From assembly GCA_900474095.1 (NCBI GenBank), contig UCOA01000069.1, forward strand, positions 1-61,810: DNA of 61,810 nt, written 5' to 3'. Shown in pieces: positions 51,150-60,437 of the stretch. The DNA comes from Hyphomicrobiales bacterium (GTDB taxonomy: Bacteria; Pseudomonadota; Alphaproteobacteria; Rhizobiales; Rhizobiaceae). Under the pieces are notes generated by a model. That model worked only from the letters and a program-made list of their open reading frames with translations, did no database searches and was not told the origin of the DNA. Position 1 is the first letter of the stretch, and each line of letters begins with the position of its first letter. A program made the translations under genes and the position numbers.

Positions 51150-52494
51150 AGAAATCTCCTGAAATCGTGGAAGAATCGGATTGGCTAGGCAGGCCAAAAT
51201 GCTGGAACGATGCCGGCGCGCTGACGCGGTAACGCTCCCTGCCGAGTAGCTGGTTGACGATGACGGCATTGCGGAAGGCGCCGAGACCGAGATCGGGTGC
51301 ACCAACGCCGTGGTGGAAAGTTTCCGCGTTCTGGACGAAGATGTTGGCCTTGCCGCCGTCGCTTCGGCGTGCGCGAAAATCCTCGCCGACGATCAGGTCG
51401 CCTCTCTCGCAGGTGTCGAGAACGCGGCCCTTAAGCTTGCCGAGCCATTCGGGCCAGGCATGGCGATAGCCGGTCGCGGCAACGATCGCATCGGTTTCGA
51501 CAAGCGCCTTGTCGTCGAGATGGCTATGGCCAATGCAGAGACGGAAGGAGCCATGCGGTCCCGCGCTCTCCAACGTCTCGACCGCACAGTTCGAGTAGAG
51601 GGAAAGGCCCGGATCGCGTCCGCCGACGGAACGCTCGTAAAGAAGATCGAAGATCTCGCCGATGGTCGAGAAGCTAATACCCTTGTAGAGGAGGCCCTGG
51701 TTGGCCACGATCTCGCGGCGCCTGGACGGCGCGATCTGGTGGAAATGGTGCATGTAGTCGGGGGTGAAATATTCGAGCCCGAGCTTGGAATATTCCATCG
51801 GGAAGAAGCCTGGCGAGCGGGTGATCCACTGGATGGAGGAGCCGGCGGCGACCATCTCGGGCGTGAGGTCGTTGTAGAGCGCGAGTACGCATTCGGCAGC
51901 GCTTTGACCGGAGCCGACAATTGTTATGCGACGGCATTTCGAAAGTTCGCTGCGACGCTTGCGGAATTCGCTGGAATGCAAAAGAGAGCCTGCCGTCCGG
52001 TAACGGGCCCATTGCGGCAGAAAGGGTGCCGTTCCAATACCGATTGCAAGATTGCGGCTGCGATATTGCTGCCTCGCCGCCGAAGCCAGCCGACTTTCGA
52101 CCAGGAATTCGTCGGACGCCGTATCGTGGGTCACGTCGATCACATCCTCGCCGAACCGGCAATTCGGAAGTTGCTCCGATGCCCAGCGGCAGTAGTCGTC
52201 ATATTCCTGCCGGGGGATCATGAAGTGTTCATAGAAATAGAATTTGTAGAGTCGGTCGTGGGTGGCAAGATAGTTCAGAAAGCTCAAGGGATGCGTCGGG
52301 TCCGCCATGGTAACGAGGTCCGCCATGAACGGCACCTGCAGGGTCGTGCCGGGCAGAAGAAGACCTTCATGCCAGCGGAACGCCGGCTTGCGCTCGAGAA
52401 AAACGCTGGTGAGATTGCCGTGGGAGGAGAGGAGGGCGGCAAGACCGAGATTGAACGGTCCGACGCCGATACCCGCCAGATCGAGATTGATCAT
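51133..52494 (-). CDS. rhbE: NADPH-dependent N-hydroxylase, IucD/PvdA-like (RhbE)
   Basis: A 453-residue flavoprotein monooxygenase. The FAD motif is GIGVGPFNLGLAALL (residues 8-22), the NADPH motif IVGSGQSAAECVLAL (about 190-205), and a late FAD/product motif ATGYRHAWPE. It belongs to the lysine/ornithine N-oxygenase family and here would hydroxylate 1,3-diaminopropane. Start 52494 (MINLDLAGIG) fits the family; it begins two bases after rhbD. The ATG of rhbF lies within its 3' end. Confidence 0.92.
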   Translation of the reverse strand: MINLDLAGIGVGPFNLGLAALLSSHGNLTSVFLERKPAFRWHEGLLLPGTTLQVPFMADLVTMADPTHPLSFLNYLATHDRLYKFYFYEHFMIPRQEYDDYCRWASEQLPNCRFGEDVIDVTHDTASDEFLVESRLASAARQQYRSRNLAIGIGTAPFLPQWARYRTAGSLLHSSEFRKRRSELSKCRRITIVGSGQSAAECVLALYNDLTPEMVAAGSSIQWITRSPGFFPMEYSKLGLEYFTPDYMHHFHQIAPSRRREIVANQGLLYKGISFSTIGEIFDLLYERSVGGRDPGLSLYSNCAVETLESAGPHGSFRLCIGHSHLDDKALVETDAIVAATGYRHAWPEWLGKLKGRVLDTCERGDLIVGEDFRARRSDGGKANIFVQNAETFHHGVGAPDLGLGAFRNAVIVNQLLGRERYRVSAPASFQHFGLPSQSDSSTISGDFYAHAS

Positions 52495-52496
52495 GA

Positions 52497-53087
52497 CTAT
52501 AATCCGAATTGTTGGCTGAAACGGTCGCGATGGCAAAACATCAGTTTTGCGCGCTTGTCTGGAAGGTCGATTTCGCCCTGTTCCTCGAAGGCGCAGACCG
52601 GCGCATAGCGCAACAGACGCCGCGCCGCGACGCTTGGCTCACCAACGACTTTTCGGGTCGCGGCATCATCGAGAAAAAGGAAGCGGGTGAAGGCCCGGAT
52701 TATCGCGGGCGCCGTGCCGTGACCGAAGAACGACGGCTCTCCGACCAGCATATGCCAGCCTCGGTCCTTGTCCTCTGCCGGGTAATAGCGCCCGAGAATA
52801 TCATCCTTTGCCCAATAGGCTTCCCAATAGCTCATAGGGATACCGTCGATCAGGCCGATATAGGGGTCCTGGTGCGGATCGGTGAGATTCGTGTCGATAT
52901 AGGCAGCGATCTCCTCGATCGGCTTGGCCATCTTCCATTGCGGTACTACATGTGCCTGGTTCATCCAGTGCCACAGAAGCTCCAGATCGCGCTCCTTCTC
53001 CAGAAGTCGGAAGCTGACCGTACGGCCGATATCCCGATCGTAGCGCGAATAGGCAAAGGCCGCGTCGGGCTTGCTCGGATCAAGCAT
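52497..53087 (-). CDS. rhbD: Siderophore N-acetyltransferase, IucB-like (RhbD)
   Basis: A 196-residue GNAT enzyme ([20 protein letters not shown], then [20 protein letters not shown], then [20 protein letters not shown], then [20 protein letters not shown]). It is expected to acetylate the N-hydroxydiaminopropane, forming the hydroxamate. It is the acetyl-specific counterpart to the longer acyltransferase encoded beside rhtA. Start 53087 overlaps the rhbC end by eight bases. Confidence 0.92.
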   Translation of the reverse strand: MLDPSKPDAAFAYSRYDRDIGRTVSFRLLEKERDLELLWHWMNQAHVVPQWKMAKPIEEIAAYIDTNLTDPHQDPYIGLIDGIPMSYWEAYWAKDDILGRYYPAEDKDRGWHMLVGEPSFFGHGTAPAIIRAFTRFLFLDDAATRKVVGEPSVAARRLLRYAPVCAFEEQGEIDLPDKRAKLMFCHRDRFSQQFGL

Positions 53088-54837
53088 CGGCCAAGGCCTC
53101 TTCTGACTGCAGCATGGGATTGTCGATTTCGAGATAGATCGACTGCGTTTCGAGCGGGCCGACGAGCTCGTCCATCCGAGCAAGACGGGTTTTCAGGTTG
53201 GCTTTGCAATGCAGCACCGGCGCCAACATCTTGCGCACGAGCCCGGAATTTGCACCTTCAAGAGCTTCGAGCCGCAGCAGTTCGAGGCGCAATGTGGCGA
53301 TCAGCACAGTCTCTTTGACAAGCCCCTCGCGCCCGAGCGCTCCGATCATGCCGAGTACCGAATTGATGAACGCGTAGTAGAGCAGCCGCTCATCCACCGG
53401 CTCCTCGCCGAAGACGGATTCGCTCGCTTCACCGAGGCCAGGCAGGGCTTCGGCCAATGTCTTGTGAGCGTCCTCATGATGGAAGAAGCCCTGATTGTCA
53501 CGATACAGGACGCCGATCGGGTAGCCGTCCTTGAGCTCGATCAGCATGTTCTGTTGATGCGCCTCCATGGCGATGCCATGGCGTAGATAAAGGCCGAAGA
53601 CCGGGCGAACGAAGACCCTTAGGAACCGTTCGAACCAGTCCGTCGCAACGGCATCGAGCACACGGTTTTCAATCTTGGCCCGCTTGCGAATCAAGGCGCC
53701 GAGGCGGCTGCCGCGTTGCGGCAGGTGCTCACACAGCGCAGCAAGAAGCGAGACGTTGCGATCGGCATCGTCTCCCGTGAACGGGTTTTCCCGCATCGAG
53801 ACGGAAAGACCGTCGATCACCTTTTCAGCCACTTTGACACCGATATAGGCTGGGTCAGGCACGAGAGTCAGGCCGGGATAGCTGCGCGAAAAATCCTGCC
53901 ACAGCCGATGACGGCGAAAACGATACATGTCGTCGCCGCGCAACAATTCGCGCGCGAGGTTGACGCGCACCGAATTGGTGATACCGACACCAAGCGAGAC
54001 CTTTAGCATGAAGGGGGCGTCGGGCCGGTAAAGCGTACGCACCGACGATGTCGGGAACCAGAGCTTTCCCGCCTCACCGCAATCAAGGACACGGCCTTCT
54101 GCGACGAGGCTGGCGACAGCGGGATCCTTGAGCATATGATTGGCCTGCCAAGGATGGACCGGCAGCAACACGAAATCACCGCCAGGTAGACGCGCTTTCA
54201 ACTCGTGGAGATCGCTGCCAATTACGCTCGTAAGCCAGCTTTCGGCGGACGGCGACCCTTCGGAATGGCCGGTATGAACCAGGCTCCTCTCGACAGCGAA
54301 CCAGCGGAGCGGAAACCCGACGGCGAACTCGGGCGAATAACGGCGCGACTCTGCCTCCGTCATTCCCTCGCGGCTTTTCGGGCAGGGGTGGATGCCGTGG
54401 CCCGCGACAAGGCCCTGCTCCGCTGCGATGAAAGAGACTTCGTCACCGGTCAATCCGGCGAGATCGGCTTTACGTGCGTCAAGTGCGGCTTCCACGAGTA
54501 GGCGGCTTGACCGGGCACGTGTCAAAAGATCGTCGCGGCCTTCCTTTGCCGCGGCCGATGGCTCGAGCCGCTCGAGGACCGTGGTGACAGCATCCGCAGG
54601 GCTGATGGCTTCTTGGGTGTCTCCGCTGCTCAGCATGACCGGCTCGCCGAAAAGGTGGTGCCCGGTTTCAGAGCGGTAGAGTGCCGGTAGAACAAGGCTT
54701 CCGCCGCCGCCCGGAAAAGTGAGCGTGAAGCGCAGGTGTCCCGGCGTTTCAGACCAGCCGACGCGTTCGGGATATTCGCGCGCAACGCAATTAAGAAGCG
54801 AGCGCAGGGCAAGGATTCCGGCATTATGGACGTGCAT
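53080..54837 (-). CDS. rhbC: NIS siderophore synthetase, IucA-like (RhbC)
   Basis: A 585-residue synthetase of the IucA/IucC family. The substrate loop is [18 protein letters not shown] (about 170-187), followed by [44 protein letters not shown] and [19 protein letters not shown]. It should attach the first hydroxamate arm to citrate. Start 54837 lies inside the rhbB 3' end (14-base overlap), so translation is coupled. Together with RhbF it builds the citrate dihydroxamate core. Confidence 0.9.
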   Translation of the reverse strand: MHVHNAGILALRSLLNCVAREYPERVGWSETPGHLRFTLTFPGGGGSLVLPALYRSETGHHLFGEPVMLSSGDTQEAISPADAVTTVLERLEPSAAAKEGRDDLLTRARSSRLLVEAALDARKADLAGLTGDEVSFIAAEQGLVAGHGIHPCPKSREGMTEAESRRYSPEFAVGFPLRWFAVERSLVHTGHSEGSPSAESWLTSVIGSDLHELKARLPGGDFVLLPVHPWQANHMLKDPAVASLVAEGRVLDCGEAGKLWFPTSSVRTLYRPDAPFMLKVSLGVGITNSVRVNLARELLRGDDMYRFRRHRLWQDFSRSYPGLTLVPDPAYIGVKVAEKVIDGLSVSMRENPFTGDDADRNVSLLAALCEHLPQRGSRLGALIRKRAKIENRVLDAVATDWFERFLRVFVRPVFGLYLRHGIAMEAHQQNMLIELKDGYPIGVLYRDNQGFFHHEDAHKTLAEALPGLGEASESVFGEEPVDERLLYYAFINSVLGMIGALGREGLVKETVLIATLRLELLRLEALEGANSGLVRKMLAPVLHCKANLKTRLARMDELVGPLETQSIYLEIDNPMLQSEEALADA

Positions 54838-56308
54838 GATGTGTCTCCAGGTCGCAGGCCGTCTCGCCAATCGCATCGAGGACGCGGTGGACGACATCCG
54901 GCGTTGAACGCGGGTTCAGAAGTGTAAGTTTGAAGTGGACGCGACCGTCGAGAACGGTCGTCGCGAGGGCTGCGATACCGGCGTGGAACAGGGCTGACCG
55001 TATTCTAAGTGTGATCGCATCCGAGCGTTCTGGCCCGTCGGGCGAAACGTAGCGGAACAAAACCGTCGACAGCGACGGCTGCCGCGCCAACCGCAGATAT
55101 GCCCGCGTCTCGATAGCCTTGGCCGCGGCCAAGGTGTTCTCCAGCGTCTTGCTGATCAGGGCATCCAGGCCGTCGCGACCGATCGCTCGCATGGTCACGA
55201 GCACTTTCAGCGCATCGCTCCTGCGCGTCGTCTGGAAAGAGCGCTCGACCAGGTTCGGCGCATCGGCAAAGACGGCATCCTCTGGATTGAGGTAATCGGC
55301 CTTCGTCGCCAAAGGTGAGAAGTCCGACTGATCGCGAACGAGAAGAGCGCCGCAACTGATGGGCTGGAACAGCATCTTATGAAAGTCGAGCGCAATCGAA
55401 TCGGCGCGATCGAGCCCCACGAGACGGTAGCGGTAGTCGGAAAACAGAAGACCGCCTCCATAGGCTGCATCGACATGCATCCAGACATTCTGCGCTGAGG
55501 CGGTATCGGCGATCGGCTGCAGCGGATCGATTGCGCCGAGATCGGTCGTTCCGGCTGTCGCGACTACCGCGACCGGCAGGCGGCCTTGCCTTACGGCCTG
55601 CCGCAGGCTGGCCTCCAGCGCCGGAACCGACAAACGGCCGTCGGCATCGGTTGGGATCGTGATGACCGCGTCTTTGGCAAAGCCGAGAATGGCAGCGCTC
55701 TTGCGGATGCTGAAGTGCGATTGCTCCGATGTGAAGATCACGCCCGCTGTTCTTGCGTCGTCACCGCAACGCGCGGCTGCCAGGTGGAGCGCCGTCATGT
55801 TCGACTGGCTGCCGCCACTGGTGAAATTGCCGCTTGCCGTCGTCGGCATGCCCACAAATTCCGTCAGCCAGCCCAGAACCCGTTCCTCGACCATGGTGGC
55901 GAAGGGCGACTGATCCCAGGAATCGAGCGACTGATTGGTAGCGGAGATCAGAACCTCGGCCGCCAGTGCCGGCACTGCCACCGGGCAATGAAGATGGGCC
56001 ATCGCCGCCGGATCGCCGACGGCAAGGGCGTGATCGATCGCTGGCCTGCCGATGTCGGCGAGCGCCGCAACCACGCCTGTTCCGATTTTTGGGCAGGGGT
56101 CGAGGTCATCCAGCATGCTCCTCAATCCTTGTACGCTTGCGCCCGAATAGGGGCCGTGCCCGGCCGCGCCCCCGGCGACCAGGTCGACCGCCTTGATCAT
56201 CGCCTCGCGAAAAGCCCGGCGTGAGGCGGCGTTGCTGCCAAGGATTTGATCGACGTGGTCTTGTTCGGGCGCGGGCGTCGCCTTGATCGCTGCTAAATTC
56301 ATGCTCAT
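54824..56308 (-). CDS. rhbB: L-2,4-diaminobutyrate decarboxylase (RhbB)
   Basis: A 494-residue group II PLP decarboxylase. Motifs: NFTSGGSQSNMTALHLAAAR, TSEQSHFSIRKSAAILG, VWMHVDAAYGGGLLFS, and the PLP lysine in SIALDFHKMLFQPISCGALL. It decarboxylates diaminobutyrate (from RhbA) to 1,3-diaminopropane, the amine unit of schizokinen and rhizobactin 1021. ATG 56308 overlaps the rhbA stop by four bases (ATGA). Confidence 0.92.
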   Translation of the reverse strand: MSMNLAAIKATPAPEQDHVDQILGSNAASRRAFREAMIKAVDLVAGGAAGHGPYSGASVQGLRSMLDDLDPCPKIGTGVVAALADIGRPAIDHALAVGDPAAMAHLHCPVAVPALAAEVLISATNQSLDSWDQSPFATMVEERVLGWLTEFVGMPTTASGNFTSGGSQSNMTALHLAAARCGDDARTAGVIFTSEQSHFSIRKSAAILGFAKDAVITIPTDADGRLSVPALEASLRQAVRQGRLPVAVVATAGTTDLGAIDPLQPIADTASAQNVWMHVDAAYGGGLLFSDYRYRLVGLDRADSIALDFHKMLFQPISCGALLVRDQSDFSPLATKADYLNPEDAVFADAPNLVERSFQTTRRSDALKVLVTMRAIGRDGLDALISKTLENTLAAAKAIETRAYLRLARQPSLSTVLFRYVSPDGPERSDAITLRIRSALFHAGIAALATTVLDGRVHFKLTLLNPRSTPDVVHRVLDAIGETACDLETHHARP

Positions 56309-57660
56309 GCTGCCTTGCGTCCGAGGCGGCCGAACGCGGCGGCGAGGATGCCGGTGGCCTGATCGATCTCTTCGTCGGAAATGACGAGCGGCGGCAGGAA
56401 ACGAAGTACGCTGCCGTAGCGGCCGCCGGTTTCGAGAATGAGGCCGGCACGGAAAACATCGTCCTGGATCATGCGGGCAATCGCGGAGCCGTGCGGCGGA
56501 TGGCCAAGCACATCGGGCCTGCCTTCAGGATCGACGATTTCGACGCCGAGCATCAGCCCCTCGCCACGAACTTCGCCGATATAGGACGTCGTGGCCGCAA
56601 TACGCTCCAGGTTGGCGCGCAGCCTGCGCCCGGCAATTGCGGCCCGCTCTACCAGGCCGTCACGACGGATGATTTCAAACGTTTTCGATCCCGCTGCCAT
56701 GGCCAGCTGATTGCCGCGGAAGGTGCCTGCATGGGCCCCGGGCTTCCAAAGATCGAGCCCCTCCTGATAGATCACGACGGCAAGCGGCAGTCCGCCGCCG
56801 ATTGCCTTGGAAAGCACGATGATATCCGGAACGATGCCGGCCTTCTGAAAGGCGTAGAAGCTGCCCGTCCGGCCGACGCCGCTCTGGACCTCGTCGAGGA
56901 TCATGGGTATGCCGAGATCGCGCGTGACACGGCGAATTGCCCGCAGCCATTCGGCTGGTGCCGGGATGACGCCGCCTTCCCCTTGAACCGCCTCGAGAAT
57001 GACGGCCGCCGGAAGATTTATGCCTCCTTCGGGATCACGCAGCGCCCGCTCGAAATAGTCCGCCGCCAGCGTCGCCGTTTCTTCGCCGCCACGGCCGAAG
57101 GGGCAACGATAGGCATAGGGGTAGGGAAAGAAATGCACGCCGGGAACCAGTTGGCCAACAGCAGCCTTCGGCCCCAGCGCGCCCATCAGCGAGAGCGATC
57201 CCTGCGACATGCCGTGATAGGCGCCGCGGAACGACACGATGTCGGTCCGGCCGGTCGCGGTTTTGGCGAGCTTGATGGCAGCCTCGATGGCGTCCGTGCC
57301 GCTCGGCGAGCAAAACTGGATCCTTGCCTCTTCCCGCAGCCCGGCGGGCAGTGTTTCGAAGATATCGGCGACGAACCGGTCTTTCACCGGCGTCGTCAGA
57401 TCGAGTGTATGCAGCGGCAGGCCCGAGCTTAGCACCTCCTGCAGCGTCTCGATCACCTCGGGGTGATTGTGGCCGAGCGCCAGCGTTCCGGCGCCCGCAA
57501 GGCAATCGAGATAAATTCTGCCCTCGACGTCCGTGATGGTGCAGCCGGAAGCCGATTTCAACGCAATGGGAAAGCGCCGCGGATAGCTGCGGGCGTTCGA
57601 TTCACGCCGCGCCTGGCGATCGAGATAGAAGTCATTGTTCGAGAGTGCGGAAGCATCCAT
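56305..57660 (-). CDS. rhbA: L-2,4-diaminobutyrate:2-oxoglutarate aminotransferase (RhbA)
   Basis: A 451-residue class III aminotransferase. Motifs: LDCLAGAGTLALGHNHPEVI, the PLP phosphate pocket CSPSGTDAIEAAIKLAK, MILDEVQSGVGRTGSFYAF, and the PLP lysine in VLSKAIGGGLPLAVV. It makes diaminobutyrate from aspartate semialdehyde and glutamate. It lies 45 bases downstream of rhtX, whose promoter probably drives the whole operon, and leads into rhbB with a four-base overlap. Confidence 0.92.
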   Translation of the reverse strand: MDASALSNNDFYLDRQARRESNARSYPRRFPIALKSASGCTITDVEGRIYLDCLAGAGTLALGHNHPEVIETLQEVLSSGLPLHTLDLTTPVKDRFVADIFETLPAGLREEARIQFCSPSGTDAIEAAIKLAKTATGRTDIVSFRGAYHGMSQGSLSLMGALGPKAAVGQLVPGVHFFPYPYAYRCPFGRGGEETATLAADYFERALRDPEGGINLPAAVILEAVQGEGGVIPAPAEWLRAIRRVTRDLGIPMILDEVQSGVGRTGSFYAFQKAGIVPDIIVLSKAIGGGLPLAVVIYQEGLDLWKPGAHAGTFRGNQLAMAAGSKTFEIIRRDGLVERAAIAGRRLRANLERIAATTSYIGEVRGEGLMLGVEIVDPEGRPDVLGHPPHGSAIARMIQDDVFRAGLILETGGRYGSVLRFLPPLVISDEEIDQATGILAAAFGRLGRKAA

Positions 57661-57705
57661 AAGATCAACTCCGTTGAGATTTTCCGGGAAAGTCTGTTGG
57701 CTTGC

Positions 57706-58971
57706 TCAGGTGTTGGCCGTTGCGAGTGGTTTCGCCTTGATCGTCTGCAGCATCCAGACGGACAATCCGATGCCGAGGACGGAGATGACCGTTGCAAGCG
57801 AAAAGAGCGTCTCGTAGCCAAACCTGTCGGCAAGCAAGCCTGCGATTGAGGCACCGATCAGATAGATGACCAGTTCCGCGCAGGCCAGGATCGTGAAATC
57901 CGTTCCCGGCTGATCGTCGGATGAGTACGCCATGAAGAAGGAATAGATCGCCACCAGTTCCATGTAGCGGATGAACGTCTGGAAGGCGGAAGCCGACATT
58001 GCCACGGCGATCCCCGGCCATATCCCCAGAGCATTCAAGGTGAAGGCGAGGAAGCAGACGCTGCGCAGCCCGCCCAGAAGGATAAGCGTTGCCGTCAATC
58101 CCGCCTTGCGGATGATCAGGGCGGCGACGGCGGCGCCGAGAAGCCCGGCCGTGGCAGCTGCCCCGCCGGAAAGATAGCCGATCCAGTCGGTCGGCACCTT
58201 GCTATCGACGAGATAGGGTCCTTCCATGCCTCGCACCAGACCTTCGCTCGCCCGGTAGGTCAGGGCAAAAGCAAGAACCATCCACGCATTCGGCCGCCGG
58301 AAGAAACCAAGAAGGCTCGGCGGCTTTCGCGCGGCCCCATTTTGTGAGGTCTCCGGCTTGTCCTTCATCCAGATCGTCGCAAGGAGGGGAAGGAGCGACA
58401 GGGTGGCAACCAGTAGGATCGTCGGCCGCCAGCCGATCTTGTGGAAAAGGACCAGCGCCACCGTGCCGCCGATGATGACGCCAAGCGCAACTGCGCCTGC
58501 CTGCACCGCATTGCCGACTGGGCGCGACTTGCGCGTCAAATGTCGCACCGCATAGCCGTCGGTCGCTATGTCCTGCACCGAAGAGAGGAGAGTGATGATC
58601 AGACCGATTGCAAAGAGCCAACCGGCCTGATGAGGCTCGACCAGTGCCATGGAGGCAATGCCTGTGCTGACGAGAAGCTGGGTCGGCACCACCCAGCCAC
58701 GGCGGTGACCGAGGCTCGGCAAGGGTGCATAACGATCAATCAGCGGAGCTACCGCGAATTTCATGACCAGCGGCAGCATCAGGAGCGAGAACAGTCCGAT
58801 CGCCGTGCGTGATGCGCCGCTCTCCCGCATCAACGGCGGGAGGGCAACAAGCAGAAGGTAGCTCGGAATACCCTGCGCGAGATAAAGCCCGCCCAGAACA
58901 GCATTGAGCCGTCCGGCATCGGGCGAGGCGGAACCTTCAGCCACCGCAGGAGACGCCTGTACAATTGTCAT
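57706..58971 (-). CDS. rhtX: MFS siderophore importer (RhtX)
   Basis: A 421-residue major facilitator with 12 predicted helices (LGGLYLAQGIPSYLLLVALP, then PLVMKFAVAPLIDRYAPLPS, and DIATDGYAVRHLTRKSRPVG as the loop typical of AmpG/RhtX-like permeases). It resembles RhtX and FptX, single-component permeases that take siderophores across the inner membrane, replacing an ABC importer. Start 58971 (MTIVQASPAV) is preferred; the frame is open upstream but lacks family resemblance. It is the first gene of rhtX-rhbABCDEF. Confidence 0.92.
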   Translation of the reverse strand: MTIVQASPAVAEGSASPDAGRLNAVLGGLYLAQGIPSYLLLVALPPLMRESGASRTAIGLFSLLMLPLVMKFAVAPLIDRYAPLPSLGHRRGWVVPTQLLVSTGIASMALVEPHQAGWLFAIGLIITLLSSVQDIATDGYAVRHLTRKSRPVGNAVQAGAVALGVIIGGTVALVLFHKIGWRPTILLVATLSLLPLLATIWMKDKPETSQNGAARKPPSLLGFFRRPNAWMVLAFALTYRASEGLVRGMEGPYLVDSKVPTDWIGYLSGGAAATAGLLGAAVAALIIRKAGLTATLILLGGLRSVCFLAFTLNALGIWPGIAVAMSASAFQTFIRYMELVAIYSFFMAYSSDDQPGTDFTILACAELVIYLIGASIAGLLADRFGYETLFSLATVISVLGIGLSVWMLQTIKAKPLATANT

Positions 58972-59048
58972 GGAAGACACCGACCTTGTCGAGGTTGCAA
59001 GAACCCTGATTGCCCCTGCGGGGTCACGCCGAACGGCGCGCCTAAACA

Positions 59049-59063
59049 GGAGTATTTTTATCA
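59049..59063 (-). promoter_or_regulatory. IRO-like motif upstream of rhtX
   Basis: On the minus strand TGA-N9-TCC resembles the RirA iron-responsive TGA-N9-TCA element. It overlaps the TCATGTTTA block that is conserved with the rhtA promoter at an identical distance from the 39-bp site. The imperfect second half keeps confidence low. Confidence 0.35.
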
Positions 59064-59088
59064 TGTTTAAGGATACTTCCGGGGGATT

Positions 59089-59127
59089 GCTTGGATTTGC
59101 ACGAACCTGAGTAAGACAATTGCGAAC
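59089..59127 (-). promoter_or_regulatory. Candidate RhrA activator site upstream of rhtX-rhb
   Basis: This is the partner copy of the site at 48229-48267, with the same GCTTGGATT, GAACC and GCGAAC blocks at identical offsets (0, 14 and 33). It lies about 120 bases upstream of rhtX in the same orientation relative to its gene as the rhtA copy. Blocks 21 bp apart suggest binding of two RhrA recognition helices on one DNA face. Confidence 0.75.
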
Positions 59128-59334
59128 AAGGGAACCGCCACGTCACACCAGTCACACAGAAACGCCTATCGTGTTGTCGTGCATCAGAGACGAAATGTTC
59201 GCCGGGGATCGGGCGACTATCTCAGAATAGGCCGGTATCGAGGGTTGCGAGAGCGATCCTCTCGTCGAGCCTCATACGACCATTTTGTTCGACGTGGAGA
59301 AAGGAGTTCCGGCCCTCCGAATTGACACGGTGAA

Positions 59335-59356
59335 TTATCTGACTTAAGTCAGATAA
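59335..59356 (+). promoter_or_regulatory. Perfect 22-bp palindrome at the MarR-GNAT start codon
   Basis: TTATCTGACTT is followed directly by its exact reverse complement. The palindrome ends one base before the ATG at 59358 and so occupies the ribosome-binding region. Perfect dyads of this size are typical MarR operators, so autoregulation is likely, and no Shine-Dalgarno fits between. Confidence 0.75.
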
Positions 59357-59357
59357 A

Positions 59358-60233
59358 ATGACCTATGATCCTGTCATTCGTGTCCGTCGCTTCAACCGTG
59401 CCGTCACCACTGAAGTCGGCGCTCTCGACACATCTTTCCTCGGACGCGGTCGTTCTCTGGGCGCAGCGCGTGTGCTCAATTCGATCGGCCAAGGGCAATC
59501 GGATGTTGCGGTGATCCGCGATTACCTCGGTCTCGACTCTGGTCTCATGAGCCGTCTGCTGCGCAGCCTGGAAGAAGAGGGTCTCATCGAGACCTTACCT
59601 AATCCTCAGGACGCGCGTCGCCGCGTTGCCAAGTTGACTGAAACCGGCCGTTCCGAGTTTCACGCTTACGAAGCGCTTTCCAATACGCGGGCGAAAACAT
59701 TTCTGGCGCGGCATTCCAAGCCGGAAGAGCTTCTGCGCGCCATGGATATCATTGCGACTTCGCTTAGACGCGACCATATCGTACTTGAGGAGAAAGACCC
59801 TCGACACAAGGACGCGAGGTATTGCCTCAGCGAATATTACGGCGAGCTTGCACGCCGCTTCGAGAAGGGTTTCGAAGTATCGCTTTCGCGCGATCCGAAC
59901 GCAAGGGACATGATCCGTCCGCGTGGTGCGTTCCTGGTGGCCATATCAGATGGCCTGCCGATAGGCTGTGTCGGGTTGAAGGGCAGTGGCGGCGAGGCCG
60001 CGGAGATCAAGAGGCTCTGGGTCGCGCCGTCAGCGCGTGGCCTTGGGCTCGCAAAAAGGCTTATGACGGCCGCCGAGCTCGCCGCCCGTGAGCTATCCAT
60101 CAAGCTCCTCCGTCTGGATACGAACAGTGCGCTGCCCGAAGCGCAGCAGCTTTATCTCAGAACCGGGTGGAATGAGATCGAACGCTTCAATGACGATCCA
60201 TATGCTGACACGTTTTTCGAAAAGCGTCTTTAA
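59358..60233 (+). CDS. MarR family regulator fused to GNAT acetyltransferase
   Basis: A 291-residue two-domain protein. Residues ~1-140 form a MarR-type winged helix (VTTEVGALDTSFLGRGRSLG, then VAVIRDYLGLDSGLMSRLLR, then SLEEEGLIETLPNPQDARRR). Residues ~155-290 form a GNAT domain (GAFLVAISDGLPIGCVGLKG, then EIKRLWVAPSARGLGLAKRL, then LRLDTNSALPEAQQLYLRTG). The fusion is common in proteobacteria but the substrate is unknown. Its 22-bp palindromic operator abuts the start codon. No neighbour is clearly controlled with it; it lies between the siderophore locus and codA. Confidence 0.9.
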   Translation: MTYDPVIRVRRFNRAVTTEVGALDTSFLGRGRSLGAARVLNSIGQGQSDVAVIRDYLGLDSGLMSRLLRSLEEEGLIETLPNPQDARRRVAKLTETGRSEFHAYEALSNTRAKTFLARHSKPEELLRAMDIIATSLRRDHIVLEEKDPRHKDARYCLSEYYGELARRFEKGFEVSLSRDPNARDMIRPRGAFLVAISDGLPIGCVGLKGSGGEAAEIKRLWVAPSARGLGLAKRLMTAAELAARELSIKLLRLDTNSALPEAQQLYLRTGWNEIERFNDDPYADTFFEKRL

Positions 60234-60437
60234 GCGAGCAGGCAATTTTGCCCCGGGTCAACCTCAGCTGGACCGGCCTTTTAGAGCTCTTGACCTTTGG
60301 CGAATCTAAGTTCGTGTTTTGCGCGTAACTCATCGACCGAATACGGCTGGCTGGATGCCATCGCGACACCAGCGTCCTGAACCCTTGAAACGCCAGAGTT
60401 CCGGGCCTTAGTTCGTCATCCTGCTCCGGCTCGCATC

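Noticed and set aside
51310-52608. Forward open frame of 432 codons
   Set aside because: Antisense to rhbE and the start of rhbD; the opposite strand has clear FAD and NADPH motifs.
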